A stretch of DNA of 51,719 bases from Kiritimatiellia bacterium. GTDB lineage: Bacteria; Verrucomicrobiota; Kiritimatiellia; JAFGHX01. Position 1 is the first letter of the stretch; each line of letters opens with the position of its first letter. Position numbers and translations under genes: made by a program. This document shows, piece after piece, positions 1-10,241 of this stretch. Under the pieces are notes generated by a model, which was not told the DNA's origin, did no database searches, and was given only the letters and a program-made list of their open reading frames with translations. The stretch is from contig JAFGHX010000308.1 of the NCBI GenBank assembly GCA_016929905.1, forward strand, positions 1-51,719. Reading direction: 5' to 3'.

Positions 1-444
1 GAGCTGGCCGTGCTGGAGTCGAGCGTCGCCCCGGATGACAGCGATGCCGACGGGCTGTCCGACGCGTGGGAGACCGCCCATTTCGGAAGCACCGGCGCGG
101 CGAACGGCGGGACGGGCGACGACTTCGACGGAGACGGCCTGCTGAACATCGAGGAATACGTCATGGGCTCCGATCCGGCGGCCGATTCCGGCGCGTTTGA
201 GGTCGAACTCAGCATGGCGGGCAGCGCCGTGCTCGTCTCGTTCATGACGCTGGAAGCGACCGGCACGGGCTACGTCGGCCTCGCCCGCTACTACGCCCTC
301 CAGCAGTGCGGGAACCCCGCCGCCGGCACCTGGCAGGCCGTCCCAGGCTACGACGCCGTCCTCGGCCAGGGCCAGACCGTGTGCTACACCAATTCCAGTC
401 CGGCCGCCGCCACCCATTACCGCGGCCGCGTGTGGCTGGAGTAG
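1..444 (+). CDS. C-terminal end of a large secreted protein (5' truncated)
   Basis: The reading frame is open from the first base of the window, so only the last 147 residues are seen and the real start lies upstream. The fragment begins at the end of the DDGF-type beta-sandwich and continues into a thrombospondin-3/EF-hand-like stretch (DSDADGLSDAWE, then DFDGDGLLNIEEY). It finishes with a beta-rich domain carrying TGYVGLARYYAL and GQTVCYTN and ending YRGRVWLE. This is the same C-terminal cassette that ends eight other proteins in this window. The function of the missing N-terminal part cannot be told. Its neighbour at 498 follows after 53 bases. Confidence 0.9.
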   Translation, partial: ELAVLESSVAPDDSDADGLSDAWETAHFGSTGAANGGTGDDFDGDGLLNIEEYVMGSDPAADSGAFEVELSMAGSAVLVSFMTLEATGTGYVGLARYYALQQCGNPAAGTWQAVPGYDAVLGQGQTVCYTNSSPAAATHYRGRVWLE

Positions 445-497
445 CAGGTTTCAGGTGTCGGGGTTTCAGGTTTCAGGGCTGGGCGGGAAGGACAACG

Positions 498-3284
498 ATG
501 GCCCATCACAGAGGTCAACAACGCGCAACGCGGCATACGCGGCTCCTCACGCTCGCGATCCTGCTCCTCCCCGCGGCCGCCTCCGCGTTGCCCGTCTGGG
601 AAGCGCTCGACAGCGGCGTCACCAATGGCCTGGAAGAGATCCGATTCGTCGACGCAACCACCGGCTGGGCGGTCGGGCATGGCGGCAAGATCATCAAGAC
701 CACCGACGGCGGCGATACCTGGGTGCAGCAGGACAGCGGGCATCCCGACGCGGAACTCATCTCGCTGCACTTCGTCAACAGCACCACCGGCTGGGTCGTC
801 GGCTATGACGGGCTCTTGCTGCACACCACGAACGCCGGCGCGAATTGGGCCACCGTCGACATGGGGACGAGCGCCCACTTCCAGTCCGTCTGGTTCATCA
901 ACGAAACGACCGGCTGGCTGTTCGGCAACGGCGGCACGATCCGCAAGACCACCAACGGCGGCGACTCCTGGTTCTCCCAGACCAGTCCCGTCTCCACCGC
1001 GCTGCTCTGCGGCCGGTTCGTCGATGCGAACGTCGGGTATATCTCCTGCTACAACGGGAAAGTGCTGAAGACCACCAACGGCGGCAACAACTGGACAACG
1101 CTCGATTTCGGAGAGACCGGCGCCCTGCTGTCCGTCTGGGTCCACGACGCGAACACCGTCTGGGTCTGCGGCGGGTCGGGCCACATCTACAAGACGACCA
1201 ACGGCGGCACGTCCTGGACCGAGCAGCTCGATGCCGGCCTCATCTGCCACACACTCTGGTTCCTCGACGCCAACCACGGGTTCTGCGGGGCGAACGGCAA
1301 ACGCATCTACGAGACCACGAACAGCGGCGCGAGTTGGCCGTATGACAGCTCGCTCGACAAGTGGATCATGTCCATCCATTTCCCGACCGCCTACCACGGC
1401 TACGCCAGCGGCGGGGCCGGCGTCGTGTACCGGACTACGATCGGAAATCCCGATGTCCCGAACGCACCCAGCAACCTGACGGCCACCGCCGTCTCCACCA
1501 CTCAGATCGACCTCACCTGGGAAGACAAGAGTTCCGACGAAGACGGCTTCAAGATCGACCGCCGCCAGAGCGGCGAGACCGCCTGGGTCCGCATCACGAC
1601 GACCGGCGCCAACGAGACAGCCCACAACGATACCGGCCTGCCGGCCGCCACGAAGTACTACTACAAGGTCAAAGCCTACAACGCGAACGGGAACTCGCCG
1701 TATTCCGAGATGGCCGATGACACCACGCTCGGTGCCGCACCTGTGCCGGACCCGCCGTCCAACCTGCTCGCCAACGCGGTGTCTTCCTCGCGAATCGACC
1801 TGACATGGAGCGACGAGAGCGACAACGAAACCGGTTTCATCATCGACCGCCGGCTCAGCGTCGTCGAACCCGAGTGGACCACCAACTTCGTCACGGTCGG
1901 CCAGGACGTCACCGCCTACTCCGATACCGGCCTGCTCGCCGAATCGAAGTATTACTACTGCGTCAGAGCCTGGAACGCGAGCGGCGAGTCCGTCACCTCG
2001 GAGGTGGCCTACGCCACCACGCTCGCCGCCGTCGTGCCGCCCGACCCGCCCACGAACCTCACCGCCGCCGCCGTATCATGGTCCTGTATAGACCTGGCCT
2101 GGGACGACATGAGCGACAACGAAACCGGCTTCAAGATCGACCGCCGTCAAAGCGTCGCGGAACCCGAGTGGACAGTCGATATCGCGACCGTCGGCGCCAA
2201 TGTATCCGCCTACACCGATACGGGGCTCACGGGCGCGACGAAGTACTACTACCGGATCAAGGCCTGCAATGCCGACGGCAACTCGCCGACGACCGACGTG
2301 GTCTACGCGACCACCCTCGCCGGCATGCAGCAGGAAGTCCCGAAGGGTGCCGCCTGGCGCTACCGGAAAGGCACCGCCGAAGCGGCCACGCCCGCCGACC
2401 GGTGGCGAACACTCAGGTTCGATGATTCCGGCTGGGCGACCGGGAGCGCGCCGTTCGGCTACGCTGGCACCGGCTGGCCGGCCGGCACCGAACTGCCCGA
2501 CATGCGGACCAACTACCTGTGCGTGTTTCTGCGCCGCACCTTCGAGACGGCAGCCCCGTCACTCGTGAAGGAACTCCATCTCGACATCGACTATGACGAC
2601 GGATTCCTCGCCTGGATCAACGGCCAGGAAGTCGCGCGCGTGAACATGGCCGGCAGCCCCGGCGAATTCCTCGACTGCACCACGAACGCAAGCGGCTACG
2701 TCGACGGCGCAAGCACGAACTGGACCGCCGTGCTGGCCGGCGGCCAGATCCCGCACCTCGAGCTCACCAACGTCCTCGCCGTCCAGGCCTTCAATATCGC
2801 CGCCGGCAGCAGCGACCTCATGCTCGATTGCGCACTGTCCGTCCTGCCGCACTCCCTCTCCCTGACCGTGGACGCCGACCAGAACGCGATGCGCGACGAC
2901 TGGGAGGCCGTCCATCTGGCCGGCCTGTCCGACCCCGACGACAGGCCCGACGCCGACCCCGACCAGGACGGCCTCAACAACAGCGCCGAGTACGTCGCCG
3001 GTACCACCCCCACAAACGGCGAAAGCTTCCTGGCCGTCGACCTCGCACGCGAACCCGCCGGCCTGATCGTGTCGTTCCAGGCAAACGCCGCCGGCGGCAC
3101 CGGCTACGACGGGCTCGCCCGCTACTACGCCCTGCAGGCCGCGTCCGATCTGCCCAGCGGCGGCTGGCTCACCGTCCCCGAATACGACGCCGTCCTCGGC
3201 TCCAACCAAACCGTCCGCTACACCAACGCCGCACCCCACCCCGCCACCGCCTACCGCGCCCGATGCTGGCTCGAGAGCCAGTGA
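498..3284 (+). CDS. Secreted YCF48/BNR-like beta-propeller protein with three Fn3 domains and the common C-terminal cassette
   Basis: 928 residues. ATG 498 is chosen because GGAAGGA lies just upstream and the product begins with a signal peptide (basic n-region, hydrophobic LLTLAILLLPAAASA, cleavage near residue 30). Residues about 36-310 hold seven repeats of the type FVDATTGWAVG...KTTDGGDTW, matching YCF48/BNR-type propeller blades, so a seven-bladed propeller is likely. Three fibronectin III domains follow (about 318-410, 415-511, 514-610). Next come the beta-sandwich starting KGAAWRYRKGT (about 613-783, with DYDDGF and WINGQEVARVN), a calcium-like segment with DPDQDG, and the terminal beta domain ending ARCWLESQ. 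No catalytic motif was recognised. A binding or adhesion role outside the cell is inferred. Confidence 0.9.
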   Translation: MAHHRGQQRATRHTRLLTLAILLLPAAASALPVWEALDSGVTNGLEEIRFVDATTGWAVGHGGKIIKTTDGGDTWVQQDSGHPDAELISLHFVNSTTGWVVGYDGLLLHTTNAGANWATVDMGTSAHFQSVWFINETTGWLFGNGGTIRKTTNGGDSWFSQTSPVSTALLCGRFVDANVGYISCYNGKVLKTTNGGNNWTTLDFGETGALLSVWVHDANTVWVCGGSGHIYKTTNGGTSWTEQLDAGLICHTLWFLDANHGFCGANGKRIYETTNSGASWPYDSSLDKWIMSIHFPTAYHGYASGGAGVVYRTTIGNPDVPNAPSNLTATAVSTTQIDLTWEDKSSDEDGFKIDRRQSGETAWVRITTTGANETAHNDTGLPAATKYYYKVKAYNANGNSPYSEMADDTTLGAAPVPDPPSNLLANAVSSSRIDLTWSDESDNETGFIIDRRLSVVEPEWTTNFVTVGQDVTAYSDTGLLAESKYYYCVRAWNASGESVTSEVAYATTLAAVVPPDPPTNLTAAAVSWSCIDLAWDDMSDNETGFKIDRRQSVAEPEWTVDIATVGANVSAYTDTGLTGATKYYYRIKACNADGNSPTTDVVYATTLAGMQQEVPKGAAWRYRKGTAEAATPADRWRTLRFDDSGWATGSAPFGYAGTGWPAGTELPDMRTNYLCVFLRRTFETAAPSLVKELHLDIDYDDGFLAWINGQEVARVNMAGSPGEFLDCTTNASGYVDGASTNWTAVLAGGQIPHLELTNVLAVQAFNIAAGSSDLMLDCALSVLPHSLSLTVDADQNAMRDDWEAVHLAGLSDPDDRPDADPDQDGLNNSAEYVAGTTPTNGESFLAVDLAREPAGLIVSFQANAAGGTGYDGLARYYALQAASDLPSGGWLTVPEYDAVLGSNQTVRYTNAAPHPATAYRARCWLESQ

Positions 3285-3587
3285 GCCGCAAGGCACGGGC
3301 ATCGCAGCGCCCTTCAATACACATGGAACCGAAAAGCCCGCGCAGGCCCGTGTGAGTCCGTGTTCGTCCGTAGATGCCCCGCCCCGCCGGGCGGTTGCGT
3401 TTGACAGCGGTTGCGTTTGCGCTTGCCACCGCGGCTGCATATTTCGTATAGTTTCCCGCGCCTTGCGGCGCCCGCAACCGGCGTCGCGGCACCGTGTCGG
3501 ACAGCGAGCCCGGCGGCCTCTCTCGTCTCGCCTGCAGGGCCCGGCAGGTCCTTTTGTACCGTCGGCCCTGGAGGAACAACCACATCC
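3285..3587 (+). other. Intergenic region with dispersed-repeat fragment and promoter-like AT patch
   Basis: About 300 bases without a supported gene. The 15-mer at 3356-3370 is the exact reverse complement of 19515-19529 (CGGACGAACACGGAC), so this is a fragment of a dispersed intergenic repeat. An AT-rich patch near 3438-3455 (CATATTTCGTATAG) stands out in the GC-rich background and could hold the promoter of the RHS gene. No clear -35/-10 pair could be assigned. Confidence 0.4.
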
Positions 3588-6500
3588 ATGAACTTCAGAA
3601 CGGCTGCGTGTGCCCTGCTCGCGTTCGGCTCGCTCACCGTCACGTACGCACAGTACCAAGAAAACGGCCAGTCCTATATGAACCGCCAGCCCGACTCCTC
3701 GCTGGCGGTCGGCGATCCCATCTGTGCGGCGAACGGAGCATTCTCGTGGGAGAAGACGCTTCTGGACCTCGGCGGCCCGATGGACCTGCACTTCACGCTC
3801 ACCTACCAGAGCGACCCGGACCTCATGTACTGGGCCCGCCTGCCCCAGGACTTCCCCTGGCACATGGGCGGGTGGCCCGCATGGGGATGGAATCCCGCAC
3901 CGGTCGGCCGGCTCGCCAGTTTCCCGTTCGTCGCCGCCCGGTTCCTCCTGGCCGACAACACCTCGCTCTGCTTCACGACCAACAGCCTGGGCCAGTGGGA
4001 GCTGTTCTCTTACACCGGCGATTCCACCACAGAGAACGGCATTCCCGGCTGGTACGAACTGTGCCAGCAGGACGAATGGTTCTATATGAACGACTCCGCA
4101 GGCGGACAGGTCTATATGTTCGAGCAAGTCACCAATTGGGTGGTGCTGCGCGTGCGCTATGTCCGGGACCGAAACGGGAACACGCTCAGCTACGACTACG
4201 CAACGCCGACCAATTTCAACCCGTCCGCGATTTCCGACGGGCTCGGCCGCCGGATCGATTTGCTGTACTCCGACGAACCGGACTGGAGCCAGAACTTCCT
4301 CACCAACGTCGCGGACCATGCGGGGCGGGCCTGGTCGTTCTCGTTCACCACCAACGCGCCTGACAACAACTACTGGTGGACATTCCGCTCCATGACGGAT
4401 CCGGCGGGCGGTATGCATACGTTCGGCTACGAATACCACCAGTACTCCTACACGAACAGCTATGGCGACCCGGTCAATGCAACCAGCTGGGTGGACCTGC
4501 TGACGACCCTCGTGGAGCCCGCGGGCAACATGCCGGTCTCCAACGAGTATGCCATGGTGCGGCTCGCCACTCTGGAGCCTTCCCCGCGCGTTGTCCGCCA
4601 GACCGACGGCGCGGGATTCCAGACCACGCTGTCCTACACGAACAACGCAGACACCAACTATGTCGTAACCGTTACGTACCCGGACGCGGCCGTCGAGGCA
4701 TACACCCACTACAGCCATCACTCGCTGCCCAAGGCCGTGAGCGACGGGGCGGGCAATACGATCCAGTTCGGCAAGAACACGAACGAACTGTGCACCTCGA
4801 TCGCAGACAGGCTCGGCGGCCAGACGTCCTTCGCCTATGAGGAGGACCGGGGCCTGCTCATCGGCCTCACCAACGCGGCCGGCGGCCTGCTGGCGCTGCA
4901 GTACGGCACGGTCACCCAGAGCTTCGCGAACCCGGCCACGAGTCACGTCGTCGATCTGACGTTCGCGCAGGTGACACAGGCCACGTTCGCCGACGCCAGC
5001 ACCGAGCAGTATGTCTATGACAGCGCCGGGAACATCACCGCCCGCGTGGACCGGGCGGGGCACACGTGGACGTGGACCTACAACGCGATGGGACTGCCGC
5101 TCACCGCGCGTGAGCCGGGCGGGTCGGAGGTGACCTACACCTGGACCACGAACGGTACGCTCGCGTCCGTTCAGGACGCCGACGGCGGACAACTCACCTA
5201 CGGGTACGACGCCTGGTTCCGGGTGACCAGCATCTCGAATTCCGAGGGTGGCATGCGGCAGATGGCCTACGACGCGTTCGACCGGCTCACCAACGAGGTG
5301 GACGAACTCGGCAACGCCACCGCTTGGGAGTACGACGCCAACGGAAACCTGGTCCGGACAACGGACGCGCTAGGCCACGCCGCCGAGTGGCAGTACGACA
5401 CCCTGAACCGCGTGACGAACACGAGCGACAGCGTGGGCCAGCGCGGCGCCTGCGCCTACGATAACCGAGGCCGGCCGGCCGTGCTCACCGACGCGCTCGG
5501 CATCCGCGACACGCTGGCTTACGACGCGCGGGGCTGGCCCACCAACCGCGCGCGCGAAACCCTCTGCTGGAACGTCGGATTCGACGCCGAAGGGTTGCCC
5601 GTCGCCGCGACCATGCCGGACGGCAGCTCCCGGCAAACCCAGCTCGATGCACTCGGCCGGCCGACCAACGTCGTGGACGAAGCCGGCCAATCCTGGGCCT
5701 TCACCCGCGACGCGCTCGGCCATCTCACCGGCATGACCGATCCGGCTGGCGCCGGCACGACCATCGCCTACGACGCGCGCGGGCTCGCCACCTCGGTGAC
5801 GCACGCCGTGACCGGCACGGCGTCCCTCCGACGCGACGAGCGGGGCCGTACCACGGAGTACGTCGACGCCACCGGCCGGTACTGGACGTTCGGATACAGC
5901 GATATGGGCCGGCTCATAGCCGTCACCAATCCGCTCGGCTATGCCGCCACCTGCAGCTACGACACGCTGGGCCGGCTCACATCCGTCGCCGGCCCGGACG
6001 GCACGATCGAAGGTTTCCTCTACGATGCGGCCGGCCGGCAGGTCCGGCGCCGCGATGCCCGCACCAACGACTGGTGGTTCGCCTACGACGCGCTGGACCG
6101 GGTCGTCGCCGTCACCAACCCGCTCGGCGGCGTGGTCCAATACACCTACGGCCCCGACGGCGCGCTGGCCTCCGTCTCCGACTCCGACATCGGCGCCGTG
6201 TCCAACGCCTACGATGCCGCGCGGCGTCCGACCGCCCGCCATTGCCCCGACGGCGGGTCCTCCGCCTGCGAATACGATCCCACCAACGGGCTGCCCAGCG
6301 CCATCCTCGACGCCAACGGGAACCGCTGGACCTTTGCCTACACCCCCGCCGGAAACCCGGCACGGCTCGACAATCCGCTCGGCGGCTCGACCTTCTGGGC
6401 CTACGATTCGGCCGGCCGCGAGACCAACGAAATCGACGCGCTGGGCAACAGCACGGACCGGGAATACGACGCGCTCGGCCGCGAAATCCTCACCCGGCTC

Positions 6501-9425
6501 CCCGACGGATTCACCGTCAGCAATGCCTATGACGCCGCAGGCCGATTGACCCACACCACCCTGGGCGGCCAAACCTGGCAGTATGCGTATGACAACGAGA
6601 ACCGGCTCCTGAGCGAACAGACGCCGATGGGGCACCTCGTGCAGTATCAGCGCGACCCGCTCGGCCAGCTCACCGGCGTCGTGAATGCCCTCAACCAGCA
6701 CGCCGCGCTCAGCTACGACCCTGCCGGACGCCTGCTCGCCGTCTCGGACCCCATGGGCCGGACGGCCTCGAATGCCTACGATTCCGCCGGCCAACTGATC
6801 GGCGTGACCCGGCCCGGCGGCGCGGCCGCGCAATACGCGCGCAATGCGCTCGGCCTCGTGGAACACGCGGCCGACCTCAACGGCAACGTCTGGACCTTCG
6901 GCTACACCAGCATGGGCCGGCTGCTCTGCGCCACGAACCCGCTGGGCCGGGCCACGCTCTTTTCCTACGATGAGGCCGGCCGCATCGACCGCGTGGACTA
7001 CGCGGACGGCAGTTGGCAGGACATCGCCTACGATCCCGCCGGCAATGCCACCTCGTGCACGTACTCGGCCTCGCCCGCCTTGGTTTTCTCCTACGATGCG
7101 ATGAACAGGCTCATCGATACGGACGGGCTCTCGTTCCAGCGCGACACGCTGGGGCGCGTCACCAACACGCTTCAGAACGGCGTGGCCTACGGCGCCGCCT
7201 ACGACGTCAACGGCCGGCTCAGCGCCGCGACCTATCACGACGGCGCGCTCACCGCCACCTATGCCTACAACTCGACCAACGGCCTGCTCGCCGGCGTGCA
7301 GGACAGCCTGGCCGGGGGATGGGTGTCGTTCGAGTACGACGCGGACGGGCGGCTGACCCACATCACCCGTGCCAACGGCGTGAACGGCTCGCGCACTTGG
7401 GATGATGCCGGCCGGCTCACCCGCCTGCTCGAAACCAATGCGGCGGGCGTGCTGATCGACCTTCAGTACGCACTCAACCGGGCCGGGCAGGTCACAAACC
7501 TCGCGGCCGCAGTCCCGCTCCCCGCAGGACCCAACTTGCCGGGGACCGCAACGGCACGCGTATACGACGCCGCGGCCCGTGAGGCGGACGCCGGCTACGC
7601 CTACGACGCGCTCGGCCGGCGCACCAATGCGCCCGCGGGCGTGTGCGTCTGGGACGGCGCCTCGCGCCTCACCGCCCTCGACGCCGTCGCCTTCTCCTAC
7701 AACGGGCTCGGCGACCTGCAGACACGTGTCGAGAGCGGTACAACCCAGCGCTTCTTCTACAACCATGCCGCCGGGCTGGCGCCGCTCATGACCGAACGGG
7801 ACGACACGGCCGGGCAGAACCTGCGGTACTATGTCTGGACGCCCGAAGGCCGGCTGCTCTACATGATCGATGCCGCCGACGGGAACAAGCCTTACTACTT
7901 CCTTTTCGATCGCACCGGCAGCACGCTGGCGCTGACCGATTCCGCCGGCCAGATCACCGACGCCTGCGCCGTCGACCCGTACGGACGCCTGCTCGCCTGC
8001 ACGGGCACCAACGCGCAGCCGTTCGCCTTCGTGGGCGAATGGGGTGTACGCCGCGAGGGCACCAACGGCCTCTACCACGCACGCGCTCGCTACTACGACG
8101 CCGGCACCGCCCGCTTCATCAGCTTCGAGCCGCACTGGCCTCGACTCCACGACCCGCGCCTGATCAATCCCTATGCCTACGCGTTGGGAGACCCCGTCCA
8201 GTTCGCCGATGTCGACGGATCGGATCCCGTCCCCGTCTCTGTCGGACCGCTGGGCGGCAACGTGAACGCGGCGAATCCCGCCAGTCCCTTCGGCGCCATC
8301 GACACGCCGGCCTCGGGCGGTCTCGCCCCCACGCGAATCCGCGGCACCGGATGGGCTCTCGACCTTCACTCGGCGCAGACTATCACAGTCCCTTCCTCGG
8401 GCAGTCTCGCCCCCACCCCAATCAATGTCACCGGATGGGCCCTCGACCTTCACTCGGCGCAGACCATCACAATCCCTTCCCCGCCGAACGTGCCGCCCGC
8501 CGGGGGGCCGTTGGACGGGGTCCTCCTCCTGACGTCGTTCCTGCCAAACGGCGGCACGACCGTGTTCACCATGCCGGGGCTTCCACATGCGTTCGCCCAA
8601 CAGGTCGGCCGGCGTCAAGCGCCGAACAAGCCGGCGGTCGCCACCAAGACCGTCGAGAAGCCGCGTAAGACGCGCCCGCGAACATTGAAAAGGGCCCGGA
8701 TCGAAGTCTCGGGACAGGAAATGGAGGCCATGCGCAGCCGCATCATCGCCGACGATCACGCCCTGTTCCGGCAGGATGTCGCCAGGCTGCGCCTCAAACG
8801 GGCCCTCGCAAAGCTCGCGCTCCTGGACCCCAAGCTGGCCAAGCAACTGGAATTGGCCGGCAGGGGAATGGGCCTGGACCCCCAGACCGATCCGTACGCC
8901 TCCGGCAAGGCCATTCCGGAGGACGCGCCCATTCCCATTGCGGCCAAGGGCCGTTTTGCCGTGAAATTCGCCAAGAAATCCGTGTGCGGCGGAATTCTCA
9001 GAAAATTGATCAAGGCAGGACTCCAATGGGAAGGCAACCCGCCCCCGGGGCCGCTCGTCCCCGATGGCGACGCGCTCGGCTTGAACAGGCTCCAGCAATG
9101 GCGGCTGCTGCAGGTTATGAACCTCGAGGCCTTCTCCGACTGGGTCGAGCAACTCCTGCACGGCATCGAACACCAGCAGTGGGCCGACGCACAAAAGGCC
9201 AAGGCCCTCGAGGCCGGCGCGCAGTTCCAGATGGAAGGCGGCAACAAGAACCTCGTCCAAGGACTCTGGGTACACGCGGACAAAGGCTGGATGTTCTTCC
9301 CCGAGGCCGCGGTCGTCTGTTCGGACATCGCCGGATATGGCTGGGCCATGATCGATTTCGAGGGAGAGGGAGTCAAGATCAGCAACGTGACCGAAGTCGA
9401 GCCCGGCATGGGCCCGAACTGGTAA
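3588..9425 (+). CDS. Giant secreted RHS/YD-repeat protein with uncharacterised C-terminal region
   Basis: 1945 residues. ATG 3588 follows GGAGGAAC by about ten bases and gives a signal peptide cut near VTYA/QYQ. After an N-terminal domain with DPICAANGAFSWEKTLLDL, typical of RHS proteins, dozens of YD repeats (forms such as YDALGRLT) fill residues about 330-1480. The RHS core signature is at about 1500-1545 (LYHARARYYDAGTARFIS, then NPYAYALGDPVQFAD). Such repeats fold into a hollow beta-shell around a C-terminal payload in tox-type RHS proteins. The 400-residue post-core region has a 28-residue tandem duplication, a basic coiled segment and a tail I do not recognise. No immunity-like gene was identified next to it. 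Whether it is a toxin carrier or a surface protein is open. Confidence 0.9.
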   Translation: MNFRTAACALLAFGSLTVTYAQYQENGQSYMNRQPDSSLAVGDPICAANGAFSWEKTLLDLGGPMDLHFTLTYQSDPDLMYWARLPQDFPWHMGGWPAWGWNPAPVGRLASFPFVAARFLLADNTSLCFTTNSLGQWELFSYTGDSTTENGIPGWYELCQQDEWFYMNDSAGGQVYMFEQVTNWVVLRVRYVRDRNGNTLSYDYATPTNFNPSAISDGLGRRIDLLYSDEPDWSQNFLTNVADHAGRAWSFSFTTNAPDNNYWWTFRSMTDPAGGMHTFGYEYHQYSYTNSYGDPVNATSWVDLLTTLVEPAGNMPVSNEYAMVRLATLEPSPRVVRQTDGAGFQTTLSYTNNADTNYVVTVTYPDAAVEAYTHYSHHSLPKAVSDGAGNTIQFGKNTNELCTSIADRLGGQTSFAYEEDRGLLIGLTNAAGGLLALQYGTVTQSFANPATSHVVDLTFAQVTQATFADASTEQYVYDSAGNITARVDRAGHTWTWTYNAMGLPLTAREPGGSEVTYTWTTNGTLASVQDADGGQLTYGYDAWFRVTSISNSEGGMRQMAYDAFDRLTNEVDELGNATAWEYDANGNLVRTTDALGHAAEWQYDTLNRVTNTSDSVGQRGACAYDNRGRPAVLTDALGIRDTLAYDARGWPTNRARETLCWNVGFDAEGLPVAATMPDGSSRQTQLDALGRPTNVVDEAGQSWAFTRDALGHLTGMTDPAGAGTTIAYDARGLATSVTHAVTGTASLRRDERGRTTEYVDATGRYWTFGYSDMGRLIAVTNPLGYAATCSYDTLGRLTSVAGPDGTIEGFLYDAAGRQVRRRDARTNDWWFAYDALDRVVAVTNPLGGVVQYTYGPDGALASVSDSDIGAVSNAYDAARRPTARHCPDGGSSACEYDPTNGLPSAILDANGNRWTFAYTPAGNPARLDNPLGGSTFWAYDSAGRETNEIDALGNSTDREYDALGREILTRLPDGFTVSNAYDAAGRLTHTTLGGQTWQYAYDNENRLLSEQTPMGHLVQYQRDPLGQLTGVVNALNQHAALSYDPAGRLLAVSDPMGRTASNAYDSAGQLIGVTRPGGAAAQYARNALGLVEHAADLNGNVWTFGYTSMGRLLCATNPLGRATLFSYDEAGRIDRVDYADGSWQDIAYDPAGNATSCTYSASPALVFSYDAMNRLIDTDGLSFQRDTLGRVTNTLQNGVAYGAAYDVNGRLSAATYHDGALTATYAYNSTNGLLAGVQDSLAGGWVSFEYDADGRLTHITRANGVNGSRTWDDAGRLTRLLETNAAGVLIDLQYALNRAGQVTNLAAAVPLPAGPNLPGTATARVYDAAAREADAGYAYDALGRRTNAPAGVCVWDGASRLTALDAVAFSYNGLGDLQTRVESGTTQRFFYNHAAGLAPLMTERDDTAGQNLRYYVWTPEGRLLYMIDAADGNKPYYFLFDRTGSTLALTDSAGQITDACAVDPYGRLLACTGTNAQPFAFVGEWGVRREGTNGLYHARARYYDAGTARFISFEPHWPRLHDPRLINPYAYALGDPVQFADVDGSDPVPVSVGPLGGNVNAANPASPFGAIDTPASGGLAPTRIRGTGWALDLHSAQTITVPSSGSLAPTPINVTGWALDLHSAQTITIPSPPNVPPAGGPLDGVLLLTSFLPNGGTTVFTMPGLPHAFAQQVGRRQAPNKPAVATKTVEKPRKTRPRTLKRARIEVSGQEMEAMRSRIIADDHALFRQDVARLRLKRALAKLALLDPKLAKQLELAGRGMGLDPQTDPYASGKAIPEDAPIPIAAKGRFAVKFAKKSVCGGILRKLIKAGLQWEGNPPPGPLVPDGDALGLNRLQQWRLLQVMNLEAFSDWVEQLLHGIEHQQWADAQKAKALEAGAQFQMEGGNKNLVQGLWVHADKGWMFFPEAAVVCSDIAGYGWAMIDFEGEGVKISNVTEVEPGMGPNW
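8313..8480 (+). repeat. Tandem duplication of 84 bases inside the RHS post-core region
   Basis: Two adjacent 84-base units (8313-8396 and 8397-8480) encode 28-residue repeats, each containing TGWALDLHSAQTIT. They differ at only a few codons, so the duplication is recent or kept alike. They sit just after the RHS core, where polymorphic RHS tips usually begin. Confidence 0.9.
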
Positions 9426-9472
9426 ACCATCACGCCGCCCTCGCGGCGCGTTGACGAATGGGGGAACCCGTA

Positions 9473-10162
9473 ATGAGCAGTGCTCCGCGACGAACAACAG
9501 GCGGCACGCTTGCCGTCATGGCGGTGTTCATCTTCGCCCAGACCTTCGCTCACCTGGGCTTGGCCGCCCAGGAGAACGTCACCTACGCCTACGACGAAGC
9601 CGGCCGGCTGGTTTCTGCCGTCTATTCCGACGGCACCACCAACGCCGCCATCTGCTACCAGTACGACCCCAACGGCAACATCACCAACCGGGTCAGCCTG
9701 GCCCCCAACGATACCGCAACGGATAACGACGGCGATACGCTCGGCGACTTGCTCGAGCTGGTCTACTTCGGAAACCTCGCCGAAGACGGCGGCGGCGACC
9801 CGGACGCCGACGGGCTCGCCAACAGCAACGAGTTCGTCCTCGGCGCGAACCCCACCCTGACCAACACCGACGGCGACGCGCAGGCCGACGCCGACGAGTT
9901 CATCGCCGGTACCGGCCTGAACGACCCGGGATCCTACTTCGACCTCGACGACGCGGCACGTACCGGCACCGCCGTGCGCCTGCAGTGGGAAGCCGTCGCC
10001 GGCCGCACCTATCAGATCGAAGTCGCCACCGGCCTCACCGCCGGCGTGACATGGACAAACCGCGGCCCCGAACAGCCCGCCGCCTCCAATACCGTCCAGG
10101 AATCCAGCGAGCCGCTCGCCACTAACGAGTACTATCGCGTCAAAGTCCGGCTGACCGAGTAG
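9473..10162 (+). CDS. Small secreted protein with two YD-type repeats and thrombospondin-3-like calcium motifs
   Basis: 229 residues. ATG 9473 is preferred over in-frame ATG 9458 because GGGGGAA then serves as ribosome binding site. The product starts with a signal peptide (VMAVFIFAQTFAHLGLAAQ). It has two YD-like units (YAYDEAGRLVSAVYSDG, YQYDPNGNITNR), two Asp-rich segments (DNDGD, DPDADG, NTDGDAQADADEF), and a terminal beta domain ending YYRVKVRLTE like those that close many Verrucomicrobia exported proteins. It follows the RHS gene after 47 bases and is probably co-transcribed. It could be an RHS partner or a remnant of a larger YD protein; no enzymatic role is visible. Confidence 0.8.
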   Translation: MSSAPRRTTGGTLAVMAVFIFAQTFAHLGLAAQENVTYAYDEAGRLVSAVYSDGTTNAAICYQYDPNGNITNRVSLAPNDTATDNDGDTLGDLLELVYFGNLAEDGGGDPDADGLANSNEFVLGANPTLTNTDGDAQADADEFIAGTGLNDPGSYFDLDDAARTGTAVRLQWEAVAGRTYQIEVATGLTAGVTWTNRGPEQPAASNTVQESSEPLATNEYYRVKVRLTE

Positions 10163-10241
10163 CGCGCATGCCGAGCCCGTGCGCAATCCCGGCGCATCCC
10201 TGAGAAAGCCCGTCCCACGTGGAATCGCACGTGCGAATGTA

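Noticed and set aside
5370..9497. Open frame of 1375 codons on the minus strand opposite the RHS gene
   Set aside because: GC-rich coding DNA keeps the complementary frame free of stops. The product is low-complexity, has no ribosome binding site or recognisable domain, and the + strand product is clearly an RHS protein.
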